Positions 18,560-29,305 of a DNA stretch of 64,000 bases are shown here, piece by piece. The notes beneath the pieces were generated by a model. It was not told where the DNA came from, ran no database searches, and saw only the letters and a program-made list of their open reading frames with translations. The first letter of the stretch is position 1. Every line of letters begins with the position of its first letter. A program made the position numbers and the translations under genes. Origin of the DNA: Modicisalibacter muralis (GTDB lineage: Bacteria; Pseudomonadota; Gammaproteobacteria; Pseudomonadales; Halomonadaceae); the NCBI RefSeq assembly GCF_900102945.1, contig NZ_FNGI01000005.1, positions 62,001 through 126,000 on the forward strand, read 5' to 3'.

Positions 18560-19327
18560 CTATCGGCGCGTCGGCACGGCGCAAACCGGGCAGGCCGGAT
18601 CGCGCGGCACGTTGAAGCGACGCCACTCACCGCTCAGGCCGTCGAAGGTGGAAAGCCCACGATGCGGCGTGCCGGCGCCACTCAACAGCTTGAGCGCCTC
18701 GAGCGCCTGGAAGGTGCCGATCAGGCCGACCAGCGGCGCGACCACGCCATTCTCGGCACAGCGCAGTTCGTCGTCGGCCTGCTCGCCATCCGCGGGTGGC
18801 GGATACAGGCAAGCGTAACAAGGGCTCGCGGCGTCGCGTGGATCGAACATCACCAACTGGCCGGAGAAGCGGATCGCCGCTCCCGAAATCAAGGGCTTGT
18901 GCGCCTCAAGGCAGGCACGGTTGATGGCATAGCGACTCGAGAAACGGTCGGTGCAATCGATGACCACATCGGCCGCGTTCGCCGCCTCGAGCAACGCCGC
19001 ACCGTCAAGGCGCCGGGTAAGCGCCTCGATACGACAACCGGGATTCAGGGCACGTGCCGCCTCGGCGGCGGACTCGGTCTTGTGGCGACCGATATCGGCC
19101 TCGCCGTGGGCGATCTGGCGTTGCAGGTTGGAAAGCTCGACCACGTCGTCATCGGCCAGCGTCAAACGCCCCACGCCGGCAGCCGCCAGATACAACGCCA
19201 CCGGCGAGCCCAGCCCGCCGGCGCCGACGATCAGCGCATGGCTGGCGAGCAGGCGCTCCTGGCCGGCAATGTCGATCTGTTCCAGCATGATCTGTCGGCT
19301 ATAGCGCAGCAGGGCTTCGTCATTCAT
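18560..19327 (-). CDS. moeB: Molybdopterin-synthase adenylyltransferase (ThiF/MoeB/HesA family)
   Basis: A 255-residue E1-like adenylyltransferase that adenylates the C-terminal glycine of MoaD (or ThiS). Visible features are the YSRQIMLEQIDIAGQERLL N-terminus, the nucleotide motif LIVGAGGLGSPVALYLAAAG, NLQRQIAH, DCTDRFSSRYAIN and two zinc CxxC pairs (CYAC near residue 170, CPVC near the C-terminus). The start is the ATG giving MNDEALLRYSRQ; a longer frame exists but adds non-conserved residues. Its position near prmC-prfA-hemA is the usual MoeB context in gammaproteobacteria. It would support the molybdenum cofactor of the formate dehydrogenase in this window. Confidence 0.88.
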   Translation of the reverse strand: MNDEALLRYSRQIMLEQIDIAGQERLLASHALIVGAGGLGSPVALYLAAAGVGRLTLADDDVVELSNLQRQIAHGEADIGRHKTESAAEAARALNPGCRIEALTRRLDGAALLEAANAADVVIDCTDRFSSRYAINRACLEAHKPLISGAAIRFSGQLVMFDPRDAASPCYACLYPPPADGEQADDELRCAENGVVAPLVGLIGTFQALEALKLLSGAGTPHRGLSTFDGLSGEWRRFNVPRDPACPVCAVPTRR

Positions 19328-19346
19328 TGGCTCACTTGTCATCGGC

Positions 19347-19847
19347 TCACTTATCGTCGAAGTGGTCGATGTCCGGTACATGCAGCGAAAACTCTTCCTT
19401 GACCTCTTCCATCACCACGTAGCTCTTCGACTCTTTGACCCCGGGCAGCGTCAGCACGACGTCGCCGAGCAACTGGCGATAGGCGGACATCTCGGGAATG
19501 CGGCATTTGAGAATGTAATCGAATTGTCCCGATACCAGATGACACTCCTGGATCTGTGGCAGTTTGGCGACGGCACGACGAAACTCATCGAATACCGCCG
19601 GCGATTGGGTCTCGAGACTGATCTCGACGAACACCAGCAGATTGGCCTTGAGCGCCTTGGGATCGAGCAGAGCCTTGTAGCCACGAATGATGCCCGAGCG
19701 TTCCAAGCGTTTGACACGCTCGAGGCATGGCGTGGTCGATAGCCCGACTTGCGAGGCCAAATCGACATAGGAGATACGTGCGTTGTCCTGCAGGCAGCGC
19801 AGGATTTTAAGATCAATACGGTCCAGCGATCGGGTCTTGGCTTTCAT
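19347..19847 (-). CDS. lrp: Lrp/AsnC-family transcriptional regulator
   Basis: A 166-residue feast/famine regulator with an N-terminal HTH (LDRIDLKILRCLQDNARISYVDLASQVGLS, then TPCLERVKRLERSGIIRGY) and a C-terminal RAM domain (LLVFVEISLETQ, VSGQFDYILKCRI, LPGVKESKSYVVMEEVK). Length and motifs match global Lrp rather than short AsnC paralogs. It lies 19 nt upstream of moeB and splits the usual prmC-moeB adjacency. Confidence 0.88.
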   Translation of the reverse strand: MKAKTRSLDRIDLKILRCLQDNARISYVDLASQVGLSTTPCLERVKRLERSGIIRGYKALLDPKALKANLLVFVEISLETQSPAVFDEFRRAVAKLPQIQECHLVSGQFDYILKCRIPEMSAYRQLLGDVVLTLPGVKESKSYVVMEEVKEEFSLHVPDIDHFDDK

Positions 19848-20019
19848 TGTAATCTTGTTCCCAGCCGAGTGACGGCAGCATGATCGCCTGCCAATGCCAT
19901 TTGAAACAGCAGCAAGCGATGCGTCAGCGGTAAATCACCCCAAATAGACAGCAAAAACAACCTTTAAGACACCACTATTACCACACTCGCCCAGCCCGCC
20001 TCCAACTGAAGTTTCCACG

Positions 20020-20865
20020 TTAAGACGATGTACCGAAACGTCCCGACGAGACACGCGGCCGACCTTGCAGATCATCCAGCGTCGTCACCTCGCCATAACC
20101 GGCACGATTCAACGCGCCACGTACCGCCGCGCCTTGAGTCATGCCGTGTTCGAGCAGCAGCCAGCCACCCGGCGACAAATGCGCTCGCGCCGCCGCGACT
20201 AGATGCCGCAGGTCGGCAAGCCCATCGTCGGCGGCCACCAACGCCGAGCGGGGCTCGAAGCGCACGTCGCCAAGCGCCAGGTGCGGGTCGTCATCGGCCA
20301 GATAAGGGGGGTTGGAGAGAATCAGATCGAAGCGTTGGTCGGCGAGCGCCGCGAACCAGTCGCTCTCGAGGAAGGTCGCGTTGGCGATGCCCAGCCGCGC
20401 GGCGTTGTCCCGGGCGAGCGTCACCGCCGCCGCTACCCGATCGACGCCGATCACCTGCCAGTCAGGGCGCTCGCTGGCAAAGGCCAGCGCAATCGCGCCG
20501 CTGCCGGTGCCCAGATCCAGCGCCCGGCCAGACGTTTGCGTCGCGCACGCCAGCGCCGCTTCGACCAGGGTTTCGGTATCCGGGCGGGGTATCAGCGTCG
20601 CATCAACGGTGCGCAGGCGCAGCCCCCAGAATTCGCGTTCGCCCGTCAGATAAGCCACCGGTTCTCCCGCGATGCGTCTGCCGATCAATCGCTCGTAGCG
20701 CGACAACGCGTCGCCGCCAATCTCGCGATCGCCCCAGGTGTATAGCCAGGTACGGTCGCGCTCCAGCACATGGCCGAGCAGTACCTCGGCATCGAGACGC
20801 ACGCTCGGCGAGCCGGCGACGGCCAGACGCTCGCGAGCGCTAGCCAGCAACTGGTCGATGCGCAT
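20020..20865 (-). CDS. prmC: Peptide chain release factor N5-glutamine methyltransferase
   Basis: A 281-residue SAM-dependent methyltransferase that modifies the GGQ glutamine of release factors. It shows the N-terminal helical domain, the SAM motif ALDLGTGSGAIALAFA (near residue 115) and the catalytic NPPY in LILSNPPYLADDD. The start overlaps the prfA stop by one base, placing the enzyme with its substrate. Confidence 0.95.
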   Translation of the reverse strand: MRIDQLLASARERLAVAGSPSVRLDAEVLLGHVLERDRTWLYTWGDREIGGDALSRYERLIGRRIAGEPVAYLTGEREFWGLRLRTVDATLIPRPDTETLVEAALACATQTSGRALDLGTGSGAIALAFASERPDWQVIGVDRVAAAVTLARDNAARLGIANATFLESDWFAALADQRFDLILSNPPYLADDDPHLALGDVRFEPRSALVAADDGLADLRHLVAAARAHLSPGGWLLLEHGMTQGAAVRGALNRAGYGEVTTLDDLQGRPRVSSGRFGTSS

Positions 20866-21950
20866 CAGGCTTCCTGTAGCGCGGCGAGCCGTTCGGCCTG
20901 GTATTCGTTGATCAGCGGCGCGACGACTTCATCGAGTTCGCCGGTCATCACCTCGCCGAGCTTGTAGAGCGTCAGGTTGATGCGATGGTCGGTGATGCGG
21001 CCCTGGGGAAAGTTATAGGTGCGGATGCGCTCGCTGCGATCACCCGAGCCGACCAACGAACGCCGCGTGTCGGCCTGCTGCTGGCGCTGGCTATCCACGG
21101 CGCTCTGCTTGAGTCGCGCGGCGAGCAACGACATCGCCTTGGCGCGGTTCTTGTGCTGGCTGCGCTCTTCCTGACACTCGACCACCACGCCGCTGGGCAG
21201 GTGGGTGATACGAATCGCCGAGTCGGTGGTATTGACGTGCTGGCCGCCGGCGCCGCTGGAGCGAAAGGTATCGACGCGCAGATCGTTCGGGTTGATGTCG
21301 ATGGCGCCGACCTCGTCGGCCTCGGGCATCACCGCCACGGTACACGCCGAGGTATGAATGCGCCCCTGCGACTCGGTAGCCGGCACGCGCTGCACGCGAT
21401 GCGCGCCGGATTCGAACTTGAGCCGAGCGTAAACACCCTCGCCACGCACCCGGGCGATGATCTCCTTGTAGCCGCCCTGCTCGCCGTGGCTGGCGCTGAC
21501 CACCTCGACCTTCCAGCCCAGCTTTTCGGCATAGCGCGAATACATGCGAAACAAGTCGCCGGCGAACAGCGCCGCTTCGTCGCCACCGGTGCCGGCGCGC
21601 ACCTCGAGAAAGACGTTGCGATGATCGTCAGGGTCCTTGGGCACCAATAACCGCTTGAGACGCTCATCGAGCGTTTCCAGTCGAGCGCGACCGGCGTAAA
21701 GCTCCTCCTCGGCCAGCTCGCGCATCTCGGCATCGCTGTCGTCGCATAGCTGCTCGGCGGCCTCGACATCGCCTTCGGTCGCACGAAACTCCCGCCAGGC
21801 CTCGATCAGCGCGTCGAGTTCGGCATATTCACGCGAATAATCGCGAAAACGCGGCTGATCGGCGATCACTTCGGGCTCGGCGAGCAAGGCGGCGAGTTCC
21901 TCGAAACGCTCCTGCAGGCTTTCCAGACGCTGGCGCAATGACGCTTTCAT
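20865..21950 (-). CDS. prfA: Peptide chain release factor 1
   Basis: A 361-residue RF1. The GGQ peptidyl-hydrolysis motif is in [20 protein letters not shown] near residue 235, and the typical [18 protein letters not shown] block follows. It terminates translation at UAA and UAG. Its ATG overlaps the hemA stop (TAATG) and it overlaps prmC by one base. Confidence 0.97.
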   Translation of the reverse strand: MKASLRQRLESLQERFEELAALLAEPEVIADQPRFRDYSREYAELDALIEAWREFRATEGDVEAAEQLCDDSDAEMRELAEEELYAGRARLETLDERLKRLLVPKDPDDHRNVFLEVRAGTGGDEAALFAGDLFRMYSRYAEKLGWKVEVVSASHGEQGGYKEIIARVRGEGVYARLKFESGAHRVQRVPATESQGRIHTSACTVAVMPEADEVGAIDINPNDLRVDTFRSSGAGGQHVNTTDSAIRITHLPSGVVVECQEERSQHKNRAKAMSLLAARLKQSAVDSQRQQQADTRRSLVGSGDRSERIRTYNFPQGRITDHRINLTLYKLGEVMTGELDEVVAPLINEYQAERLAALQEA

Positions 21951-23236
21951 TAAGCTTCCTGTTCCCGGTTGTTGTCCTGGGGCATGGTCGAATCCAGCAA
22001 TAGCGTCTCGCCCGCCTCGATGATGTCGTGGCGCTCCAGGCCGGAGGCCTCGCGCAGGCGCAGCGTCGGACCATGCAACAGCTTGTTGGTGAGCTGCTGG
22101 GTCAAGCGGCGAATGACTTTCTCGGGGTCTTCGCCACGCGCCAACTGGGCCATGGCCTGGGCCTCGGCGGCATCGCGCAGCGCCTCGCCCTGTTCGCGAT
22201 AGCGACGAATCAGATCACCGGCCCCACGCACCCGGCGTTCGTGTTGCCAGTGCCCCACGCCCTGAGCGATCAGCGCCTCGGCCTGATTGGCCGCTACCTG
22301 CCGATGGCGACGATTCTCCTCGATGACTTCCTGCAGGTCGTCGACGGTATAAAGGAAGACATCGGCGAGTTCGCCGACCTGCGGCTCGATATCGCGCGGC
22401 ACGGCGATGTCGACCATGAAGATGGGCCGGTGACGGCGCACCTTCAGCGCCCCCTCGACCATGCCCTTACCGAGGATCGGCAGCGGTGACGCCGTGGAGG
22501 CAATCACGATATCGGCGCGCGCCAGAGCCTCGGGAATCTCGCTCAGGGTGATCGCCTCGCCAGCGAACTCACCGGCGAGGCGTTCGGCGCGCTCACGGGT
22601 ACGGTTGGCGACGATCAGTTCGCGAATGCCGGATTCACGCAGATGCCGGGCGACCAGTTCGACGGTCTCACCGGCGCCGATCAACAGCGCCCGCGAGCGC
22701 GAGAAATCATCGAAGATGCGACTCGCCAGGCTGACCGCGGCATACGCCACCGACACCGGGTTCTCACCGATGCCGGTCTCGGTGCGCACCTGCTTGGCCA
22801 CCGCGAAGGTATGCTGGAACAAACGCTCCAACTCGCCGCCCAGGCCCTGATGCGTGCGCGCCTGCTGGTAGGCGTCCTTGATCTGGCCGAGGATCTGCGG
22901 CTCGCCGAGCACCATGGAATCGAGTCCCGACGCCACGCGCATCAGGTGGCGCGCCGCCGCCTCGTCAAGGTAGTGGTAGGCGCACTGGGTCAATTGCTCG
23001 ATGGGCAGATCGTGAAAGCGCCCCAACCAGTCGAGAATCGCCCGCTCACCCGCCGCGCCGGTAATACAGTAGAGTTCGGTGCGATTGCAGGTCGACAGCA
23101 CCGCGGCCTCGAGCACTTCGGGCAGACGCTTGAGTTCGACCAGTGCTGTCTCGAGTTGGCTCGGGGTAAAGGCGACCTGCTCGCGCACATCGATGGCGGC
23201 GGTCTTATGATTGATTCCGAGTGCGAGAAGCGTCAT
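21950..23236 (-). CDS. hemA: Glutamyl-tRNA reductase
   Basis: A 428-residue enzyme making glutamate-1-semialdehyde for haem synthesis. The catalytic cysteine is C50 in [10 protein letters not shown]; other blocks are [50 protein letters not shown] (NADPH site) and [13 protein letters not shown]. The start is the ATG at the conserved N-terminus; the frame is open further upstream but without similarity. First gene of hemA-prfA-prmC, divergent from the TPR lipoprotein gene. Confidence 0.97.
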   Translation of the reverse strand: MTLLALGINHKTAAIDVREQVAFTPSQLETALVELKRLPEVLEAAVLSTCNRTELYCITGAAGERAILDWLGRFHDLPIEQLTQCAYHYLDEAAARHLMRVASGLDSMVLGEPQILGQIKDAYQQARTHQGLGGELERLFQHTFAVAKQVRTETGIGENPVSVAYAAVSLASRIFDDFSRSRALLIGAGETVELVARHLRESGIRELIVANRTRERAERLAGEFAGEAITLSEIPEALARADIVIASTASPLPILGKGMVEGALKVRRHRPIFMVDIAVPRDIEPQVGELADVFLYTVDDLQEVIEENRRHRQVAANQAEALIAQGVGHWQHERRVRGAGDLIRRYREQGEALRDAAEAQAMAQLARGEDPEKVIRRLTQQLTNKLLHGPTLRLREASGLERHDIIEAGETLLLDSTMPQDNNREQEA

Positions 23237-23441
23237 TGCAGCGTCATTAACATTCAGGGGGTCGTCGGTGCTTGCGCGGCTAATCAGTTGGGCGGACAAG
23301 TTTACCACAGCACCCAAACGCTGTGATGCACTCGGCATCGCTTTGCCCGCGCGGGTCAAGCCGGTATGCTGAGCGACATGCCACTACCGCCCTCGCAGGG
23401 ATGAATGGCGGGGTGTTCTCAGGCTCAAGAACGAGGAAGGC

Positions 23442-25187
23442 ATGCGCGCACGCTTGGTTACGACCGCACTGGCAGCCGCCCTGCTGGCGGGATGCCAGGG
23501 TCTGCCCTCCGGCTCGACGCCGGAAATACTCGACGACCCCATGGCCTCGGCTCCGCCGATCACCCAAGGACTGGACGCGCAAGGCCTATCGACGTTGCTG
23601 ATCGCCGAACTGGCCGGTCAGCGTGGCGATTTCGAGCGCGCCGCCAACGGCTATCTACGCGCCGCCGAGCGCTACGAATCACCAGCGCTCGCAGAACGCG
23701 CGACGCTGGCCGCCCGCTACGCCGACGACCCCGCACTGCTGTTGCGCGCCGCCGAGCGCTGGCGGCAATTGGCGCCGGATGCCGAGGCGCCGGCACGCCT
23801 GTTGGCGGGGTTGGCGCTGCAACGCGGCGACTGGCAGGCCAGTCTCGAGCAACGCCTGGCACTGGCCGCACGTAACGGCCAAGGCGATTTGGTCGCTTTC
23901 GCCGAAACGGCTATCGAACAAGGCGCGCCCTTGCCACCGCTAATCGCCCGACTTCGTCAATATCTCGATGACGATACAGGACCGGGCGAACCGGCCGAGG
24001 CGATTCTCGCCCTGGCGCTTCTCGAAGCCGCCAACGACGAGTCCCGGCGGGCCGAAGCCCGTCTCGCGGCACTCGCCGAAACTCATCCAGAACTGCCGGC
24101 GCTGTGGCTGGCGCGCGCGCGCATCGCCCTACAGGACGAGCGCCTCAATGACGCCCGCAACGCCGCGCAACGCGGCCTGACACTCGCACCCAACGACAGT
24201 CGTTTCATTTTGCTGTTGGCTCAGGCACAACTCAGATCGGGCGATATCGAATCCGCCGAGGCGCATCTCGACACGCTGATCGAGCGCCATCCCGAGGCGC
24301 CGTCGCTGCGCCTGGCACTCGCCCGGCTGTATCTGGAAGAAGGTTACAATGCCCCCGCCCGCCGCCTGCTGCTACCGCTGATCGACAGCGAACCGGCACC
24401 CACGCTGGCCTATCTACTGCTCGGCACGATCGCCGCCGACCAGGGCAACGTCGACAACGCGCTGCTCTATTATCGCCAGGTTCCACCGGGCGATGGCTTC
24501 ATCGAATCGCGCCTGCGCGCCGCACGCGCCCTTGTCGAGGCCGACCGCCTGCTCGATGCCCGCGACTTCCTGCACATCGAGCGCTTGCGCCATCCGGAAA
24601 TGGCCAGCGAACTGATCGCCATGGAAATCGGCCTGCTCGACGAACAGGACCTCGAGAGTGCCGCCATGGCGCTACTCAATCGCCAGATACGGCAGAATCC
24701 CGACGATACGCAACTGCGCTTCATGCGTGCCATGCGGCTATACGACATGGGCAACCTGGCCGGCATGGAGCGCGACCTGCGCCATATCATCGAGCGGGAG
24801 CCCGACAATGCCATGGCCCTCAACGCGCTGGGCTACACCCTGGCCGACCGGACCGAGCGTTACCAGGAAGCGCTCGAGCTGATTCAGCGCGCCCACCGAC
24901 TGGAGCCCGAGAGCCCGGCGATTCTCGATAGCCTCGGCTGGGTCTATCACAAGTTGGGCGATGACCGGCGCGCCCTGCCCTACCTGCGCAAGGCCTATGC
25001 CAGCCAGCAGGACCAGGAAATCGCCGCCCACCTCGCCGAGGTGCTGTGGCGCTTGGAACGCCGCGATGAAGCACGGGCGCTGATCGCCGAAGCCATTGCG
25101 CGCTTCGACGAACGTCCGCTGATCGACGATTTACTCGAGCGCATCCCCGCGCTCGCCCCCCGCACCGACGAGACGATTTCGCCATGA
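23442..25187 (+). CDS. TPR-repeat lipoprotein
   Basis: A 581-residue protein with a lipoprotein signal (MRARLVTTALAAALLAG, lipobox LLAG before C18), so it is probably anchored to the outer membrane. Most of the chain is tetratricopeptide repeats, for example LPALWLARARIALQDERLND, NDSRFILLLAQAQLRSG and the C-terminal DNAMALNALGYTLADRTE and SPAILDSLGWVYHKLGDDRR. TPR lipoproteins of this kind sit directly upstream of lolB in Pseudomonas and Halomonas. It overlaps lolB by 4 nt. Function unknown; a protein-interaction scaffold in envelope assembly is plausible. Confidence 0.88.
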   Translation: MRARLVTTALAAALLAGCQGLPSGSTPEILDDPMASAPPITQGLDAQGLSTLLIAELAGQRGDFERAANGYLRAAERYESPALAERATLAARYADDPALLLRAAERWRQLAPDAEAPARLLAGLALQRGDWQASLEQRLALAARNGQGDLVAFAETAIEQGAPLPPLIARLRQYLDDDTGPGEPAEAILALALLEAANDESRRAEARLAALAETHPELPALWLARARIALQDERLNDARNAAQRGLTLAPNDSRFILLLAQAQLRSGDIESAEAHLDTLIERHPEAPSLRLALARLYLEEGYNAPARRLLLPLIDSEPAPTLAYLLLGTIAADQGNVDNALLYYRQVPPGDGFIESRLRAARALVEADRLLDARDFLHIERLRHPEMASELIAMEIGLLDEQDLESAAMALLNRQIRQNPDDTQLRFMRAMRLYDMGNLAGMERDLRHIIEREPDNAMALNALGYTLADRTERYQEALELIQRAHRLEPESPAILDSLGWVYHKLGDDRRALPYLRKAYASQQDQEIAAHLAEVLWRLERRDEARALIAEAIARFDERPLIDDLLERIPALAPRTDETISP

Positions 25188-25819
25188 TGCGCTTGCTTGC
25201 CCTCTCCCTGTGCCTGGCACTGCTGGCCGGTTGCGCCAGCCGTGCGCCCAGTGTCGATGCTCCACCGCGCGAACGCGGCGACTGGTCGGCCCAGGCCGAG
25301 CGCCTGCAAACGCTGGAGCGCTGGCGCCTGGCCGGCAAGGTCGGCCTGCGCACGCCCGACGACGCAACCAGCGCCAACCTCGACTGGATTCAGGCGCCGC
25401 GCCACTATCGCATGCTGATCAGCGGCCCGTTTGGCGCCGGTCGCAGCGTGCTCGAAGGCACCCCCAACGGGGTCACCCTGACCACTGGCGACGGCCGCTT
25501 CCAGGCCGCCACGCCCGAGCAACTGATGCAGGAGCAACTTGGCTGGTCGTTGCCGATCTCGGCGCTCGATTATTGGGTGCGCGGCCTGCCTGCCCCCGGC
25601 AGCCACCATGCGATGCAGACCGATGCCCGCGGCTTTCCCACCCGTCTGAGCCAGTCGGGCTGGACCATCGAATACCGCGCCTGGAACTGGGCGCCCAACC
25701 TGGCCGATGGCCTGTGGCTGCCACGCCGCCTGGTCATGAGCTACGGCGACTTGCGCGCCACCCTGATCGTCAATCAATGGCGCCCCAACGCCAGCAGCGG
25801 CGCCAGCGAATCCACATGA
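25184..25819 (+). CDS. lolB: Outer-membrane lipoprotein insertion factor LolB
   Basis: A 211-residue outer-membrane lipoprotein that takes lipoproteins from LolA and inserts them in the outer membrane. The signal MMRLLALSLCLALLAGCASR carries the lipobox LAGC. Family blocks are WRLAGKVGLRTPDDATSANL, ISGPFGAGRSVLEGT and YWVRGLPAPG (LolB-type), with a C-terminal LPRRLVMSYGDLRATLIVNQW. Coupled at both ends: ATGA overlaps with the TPR gene and ispE. Confidence 0.93.
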   Translation: MMRLLALSLCLALLAGCASRAPSVDAPPRERGDWSAQAERLQTLERWRLAGKVGLRTPDDATSANLDWIQAPRHYRMLISGPFGAGRSVLEGTPNGVTLTTGDGRFQAATPEQLMQEQLGWSLPISALDYWVRGLPAPGSHHAMQTDARGFPTRLSQSGWTIEYRAWNWAPNLADGLWLPRRLVMSYGDLRATLIVNQWRPNASSGASEST

Positions 25820-26694
25820 GCGAGTTGACGCTACCGGCGCCGGCCAAGCTCAATCGCCTGCTGCATATCACGGGCCGCCGAGCGGACGGCTATCATGAAC
25901 TGCAGACGCTGTTTCAGTTTCTCGAGCATGGCGACATCCTGCATTTTCAGCGGCGTGACGATGATCGGATACGCCTGACGCCAGCGCTCGATGGCGTCGC
26001 CGAGCGCGACAACCTCATCGTGCGCGCCGCCCGGCTATTGCAGGACGAAACCGGCTGCCGGCACGGTGGCGACCGCCGCGGTATCGATATCACGCTCGAC
26101 AAACGCCTGCCGCTGGGCGGCGGCCTGGGCGGTGGCAGTTCGAATGCCGCGACGACGTTGCTGGCGCTCAATTGCCTGTGGCAACTCGGCTTGAGTCTCG
26201 ATCACCTGGCCGCGCTGGGCTTGCGCCTGGGCGCCGATGTGCCGGTGTTCGTGCAGGGCCACGCGGCCTGGGCCGAAGGCATCGGCGAGCGCCTCACGCC
26301 GGTCGCGCTGGACAGCCCCTGGTTCGTGGTAGTGCACCCCAATGTGACGGTCGCCACAGCCAGCGTATTCGGGGCCGCGCAATTGACACGCGACACCCCC
26401 CCCATTAGTATGGCGCGCGCACTGCAAGAGGGGTTCGATGCCTGGCGCAACGACTGCGAACCGACGGTGCGCCGGCTTTATCCGGCCGTGGCCGAGGCGC
26501 TTGACTGGTTATCCGAATTCGCCCCGGCCCGACTGACCGGTACCGGTGCCTGCGTGTTCTGTCAGGTGGCGCACGAGCATGAGGCCAGCAGGATATTGCA
26601 GCGTGTCGGCGAGGGCTGGCAGGCCTTCAAGGCGCGCGGTTGCAACGTCTCTCCCCTCCATCAGGCGCTGGGGCCGTATGATCAGCTAGCCTGA
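25816..26694 (+). CDS. ispE: 4-diphosphocytidyl-2-C-methyl-D-erythritol kinase
   Basis: A 292-residue GHMP kinase of the MEP isoprenoid pathway. N-terminal [23 protein letters not shown] motif [18 protein letters not shown] (about residues 97-114) and LTGTGACVF near the C-terminus are diagnostic. The start overlaps the lolB stop (ATGA). Unlike in many pseudomonads, there is no tRNA gene between it and prs. Confidence 0.95.
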   Translation: MSELTLPAPAKLNRLLHITGRRADGYHELQTLFQFLEHGDILHFQRRDDDRIRLTPALDGVAERDNLIVRAARLLQDETGCRHGGDRRGIDITLDKRLPLGGGLGGGSSNAATTLLALNCLWQLGLSLDHLAALGLRLGADVPVFVQGHAAWAEGIGERLTPVALDSPWFVVVHPNVTVATASVFGAAQLTRDTPPISMARALQEGFDAWRNDCEPTVRRLYPAVAEALDWLSEFAPARLTGTGACVFCQVAHEHEASRILQRVGEGWQAFKARGCNVSPLHQALGPYDQLA

Positions 26695-26801
26695 TCGGGT
26701 ACAGCGACCCAATGGCAGTCGGTTCGACGGCGCGAAGAGCCTGGCGTCGCACGATTGCAAGAATCCCTCTCGAGATTCCCAGATCCCAAAGGTGGCTGCG
26801 C

Positions 26802-27743
26802 GTGTCTAAATTGATGGTTTTCACCGGGAACGCCAATCCCGAACTCGCCCGCAAGGTGGCCGAGGGCCTCGACAACCGGTTGGGCCATGCCACGGTCGGC
26901 CAGTTCAGCGATGGTGAAATCGCGGTAGAAATCAACGAGAACGTTCGCGGCAAGGACGTCTTCATTCTGCAGTCGACCTGCTCCCCGACCAACGACAACC
27001 TGCTCGAACTGATCCTGATGGTCGACGCCCTGCGACGCGCCTCCGCCACGCGAATCACCGCCGTGGTGCCCTATTTCGGTTACGCCCGCCAGGATCGCCG
27101 GGTGCGCTCCGCCCGCGTGCCGATCTCGGCCAAGGTCGTCGCCGACATGATGGTCAAGGCCGGCGTCGACCGGGTGATGACCATGGATCTGCACGCCGAC
27201 CAGATCCAGGGCTTCTTCGACGTGCCGGTGGACAACGTCTACGGCTCGCCGATCCTGCTCGACGACATCGAGCGCCAGAACTACGACGACCTGGTGGTGG
27301 TCTCGCCCGACGTCGGCGGCGTGGTGCGCGCCCGCGCCATCGCCAAGCAGCTCAACGCGGATCTCGCAATCATCGACAAGCGCCGTCCGCAGGCCAATCA
27401 GGCCCAGGTGATGCACATCATCGGCGAAATCGAGGATCGCACCTGCGTGGTGGTCGACGACATGGTCGATACCGCCGGCACGTTGTGCAAGGCTGCCGAG
27501 GCACTCAAGGATCATGGCGCGCGCCGCGTGGTGGCCTACGCCACTCACCCGATCCTTTCCGGCCCGGCGGTGGACAATATTGCCAATTCGGTGCTTGACG
27601 AACTGGTCGTCGCCGATACCATTCCGCTTTCCGAGCTGGCGCGCCGCAGTGGCAAGATTCGCCAGCTCAGCGTGGCGGGGCTGATCGCTGAAGCGATCCG
27701 CCGCGTCAGCAATGAAGAATCCGTCAGCGCGATGTTCCACTAG
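26802..27743 (+). CDS. prs: Ribose-phosphate pyrophosphokinase
   Basis: A 313-residue PRPP synthetase. The start is a GTG ([16 protein letters not shown]) preceded by AAAGGTGG; a longer frame from an upstream ATG adds 30 non-conserved residues. Visible motifs are [20 protein letters not shown], the flexible loop [34 protein letters not shown] and the PRPP-binding [13 protein letters not shown] (about residues 212-224). The product feeds purine, pyrimidine, histidine and tryptophan synthesis. Confidence 0.96.
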   Translation: MSKLMVFTGNANPELARKVAEGLDNRLGHATVGQFSDGEIAVEINENVRGKDVFILQSTCSPTNDNLLELILMVDALRRASATRITAVVPYFGYARQDRRVRSARVPISAKVVADMMVKAGVDRVMTMDLHADQIQGFFDVPVDNVYGSPILLDDIERQNYDDLVVVSPDVGGVVRARAIAKQLNADLAIIDKRRPQANQAQVMHIIGEIEDRTCVVVDDMVDTAGTLCKAAEALKDHGARRVVAYATHPILSGPAVDNIANSVLDELVVADTIPLSELARRSGKIRQLSVAGLIAEAIRRVSNEESVSAMFH

Positions 27744-27780
27744 GAACGGGCGCTGGGATAAGAAGCCCCAAGGGGCACCC

Positions 27781-27818
27781 GGAAACGGCATCGCCTGGTC
27801 GCGGGGATGCCGCTTTCC
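27781..27818 (+). terminator. Hairpin between prs and rplY
   Basis: GGAAACGGCATC pairs with GATGCCGCTTTCC with a single bulged C and a 13-nt loop, followed by TTATTC. It lies 37 nt after the prs stop and could terminate or attenuate transcription into rplY. Confidence 0.45.
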
Positions 27819-27845
27819 TTATTCGAAAACCCGCGAGGTTAACCA

Positions 27846-28496
27846 ATGTCCGATTACAAACTGACTGCCAATGTTCGTCACGACCTGGGGAAAGGTGCGA
27901 GCCGCCGCCTGCGTCGTGTGAACCAACAGGTCGCCGCCATCATCTATGGCGGTAAAAAGGCGCCCCAGCCGATCGTCATCGACAAGGCCGCCTTCTACAA
28001 GGCCATCGAAGACGAAGCCTTCTTCTCGTCGCTGATCGACATCGACGTCGATGGCAGCAAGGAGCAGGTCATCATCCGCGATCTGCAGCGTCACCCGTTC
28101 AAGGCGCTGGTCACTCACGCCGACTTCCTGCGCGTCGACGCCACTCACGAGATGACCATCAACGTGCCGTTGCACGTGGTTGGCGAAGACGCCAACAAGA
28201 GCATCAAGGAAAAAGTCGGCGTGCTGCACGTACTCGCCAACGAAGTCGAGATCAGCTGTCTGCCGAAGAACCTTCCGGAATATCTGGAAGTCGACATCAG
28301 CGAACTCGAAATCGGCGACACGCTGCACCTGTCCGATCTCAATCTGCCCAAGGGCGTGACCCTGGTCGCCCTGTCGCACGGTGAAGAGCACGATGCCGGC
28401 GTCGTCAGCATCACCCGCCCGACCGTCGTTAGCGCCGAAGATGAAGGCGAGAGCGAAGCCGAAGGCGGTGAGGAAGGCGAAGAGAAGCCCGAGTGA
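27846..28496 (+). CDS. rplY: 50S ribosomal protein L25 (Ctc/TL5 type)
   Basis: A 216-residue long-form L25. The N-terminal 5S-rRNA-binding domain ([27 protein letters not shown]) is followed by the TL5 C-domain ([17 protein letters not shown] to [17 protein letters not shown]) and a very acidic tail rich in Glu. The standard neighbour of prs and pth. It binds 5S rRNA in the large subunit; Ctc-like members are often linked to stress. Confidence 0.95.
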   Translation: MSDYKLTANVRHDLGKGASRRLRRVNQQVAAIIYGGKKAPQPIVIDKAAFYKAIEDEAFFSSLIDIDVDGSKEQVIIRDLQRHPFKALVTHADFLRVDATHEMTINVPLHVVGEDANKSIKEKVGVLHVLANEVEISCLPKNLPEYLEVDISELEIGDTLHLSDLNLPKGVTLVALSHGEEHDAGVVSITRPTVVSAEDEGESEAEGGEEGEEKPE

Positions 28497-28535
28497 TTCA
28501 GGCTTCTTCATGACCGACACCGGCAAGGCGCTCGC

Positions 28536-29126
28536 ATGAGCCAAGTGAAAGCGATCATCGGCCTGGGCAATCCGGGCGCTGACTACGCCGACACCCGGCA
28601 TAACGCGGGCGCCTGGCTGGTGCAGGCCATTGCGCGCGACAGCCTCACTCCCCTGCGCATGGAGAAGAAGTTCCTCGGCCACTACGCCAAGGTCGACTTC
28701 GCCGGTCGGGAGTTGCATCTGCTCAACCCGACTACCTTCATGAATCGCAGCGGAGCGGCTGTCGCCGCGCTCTGTCAGTTCTTCAAGATCTCCCCCGAGG
28801 AACTGCTCCTAGCCCACGACGAACTAGACATCGCGCCAGGCACCGCCCGTTACAAGCAAGGTGGCGGTCACGGCGGCCACAATGGCCTACGCGACACCAT
28901 CAGCGCGCTGGGCAACGACAATACCTTTCATCGTCTGCGTATCGGCATCGGCCATCCTGGCGATGCCAGGCAAGTCACCAATTATGTACTCGGGCGTCCC
29001 GGCAAGATGGAGCGCAGCGCCATCGATGCCGCCATCGACGAATGTCTGGCCACCCTGCCCGAGGCACTACGCGGCGATTGGGCCAAGGCGATGAATCGGC
29101 TGCACAGTTTTTCAGCCGGAGGCTGA
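28536..29126 (+). CDS. pth: Peptidyl-tRNA hydrolase
   Basis: A 196-residue enzyme that recycles peptidyl-tRNA. Catalytic residues are in IIGLGNPGADYADTRHNAGA (Asn12 and His22 by alignment with the family), and further blocks are LLNPTTFMNRSG, LLLAHDELDIAPG and GGHGGHNGLRD. 39 nt after rplY. Confidence 0.96.
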   Translation: MSQVKAIIGLGNPGADYADTRHNAGAWLVQAIARDSLTPLRMEKKFLGHYAKVDFAGRELHLLNPTTFMNRSGAAVAALCQFFKISPEELLLAHDELDIAPGTARYKQGGGHGGHNGLRDTISALGNDNTFHRLRIGIGHPGDARQVTNYVLGRPGKMERSAIDAAIDECLATLPEALRGDWAKAMNRLHSFSAGG

Positions 29127-29130
29127 AAAA
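29108..29130 (+). terminator. Hairpin overlapping the pth stop codon
   Basis: TTTTTCAGCC - GGA - GGCTGAAAAA is a perfect 10-bp inverted repeat whose right arm contains the pth stop codon. There is no U tract downstream in the pth direction, though the left arm would supply one for the opposite strand. Its role as a terminator is tentative. Confidence 0.4.
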
Positions 29131-29305
29131 CGTAGCTATAAGCCTGAAGCTTTAAGCCAGAAGAAAAACCAGCGCAATCAAGGTGGGCTAAACCGCCATT
29201 ATAGGCAATGTGGGTTGGGGGTTTCTTACAGCTTACAGCTTATCGCTCTTTCCCGTAGAATACCGGCCAATCACCAACTTCAAACACGCTCTCCAGGAAG
29301 AACCC

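Noticed and set aside
26695-26801. Possible tRNA gene between ispE and prs, as found in many relatives
   Set aside because: No cloverleaf can be drawn; the 107 bp hold only the prs leader and ribosome binding site.
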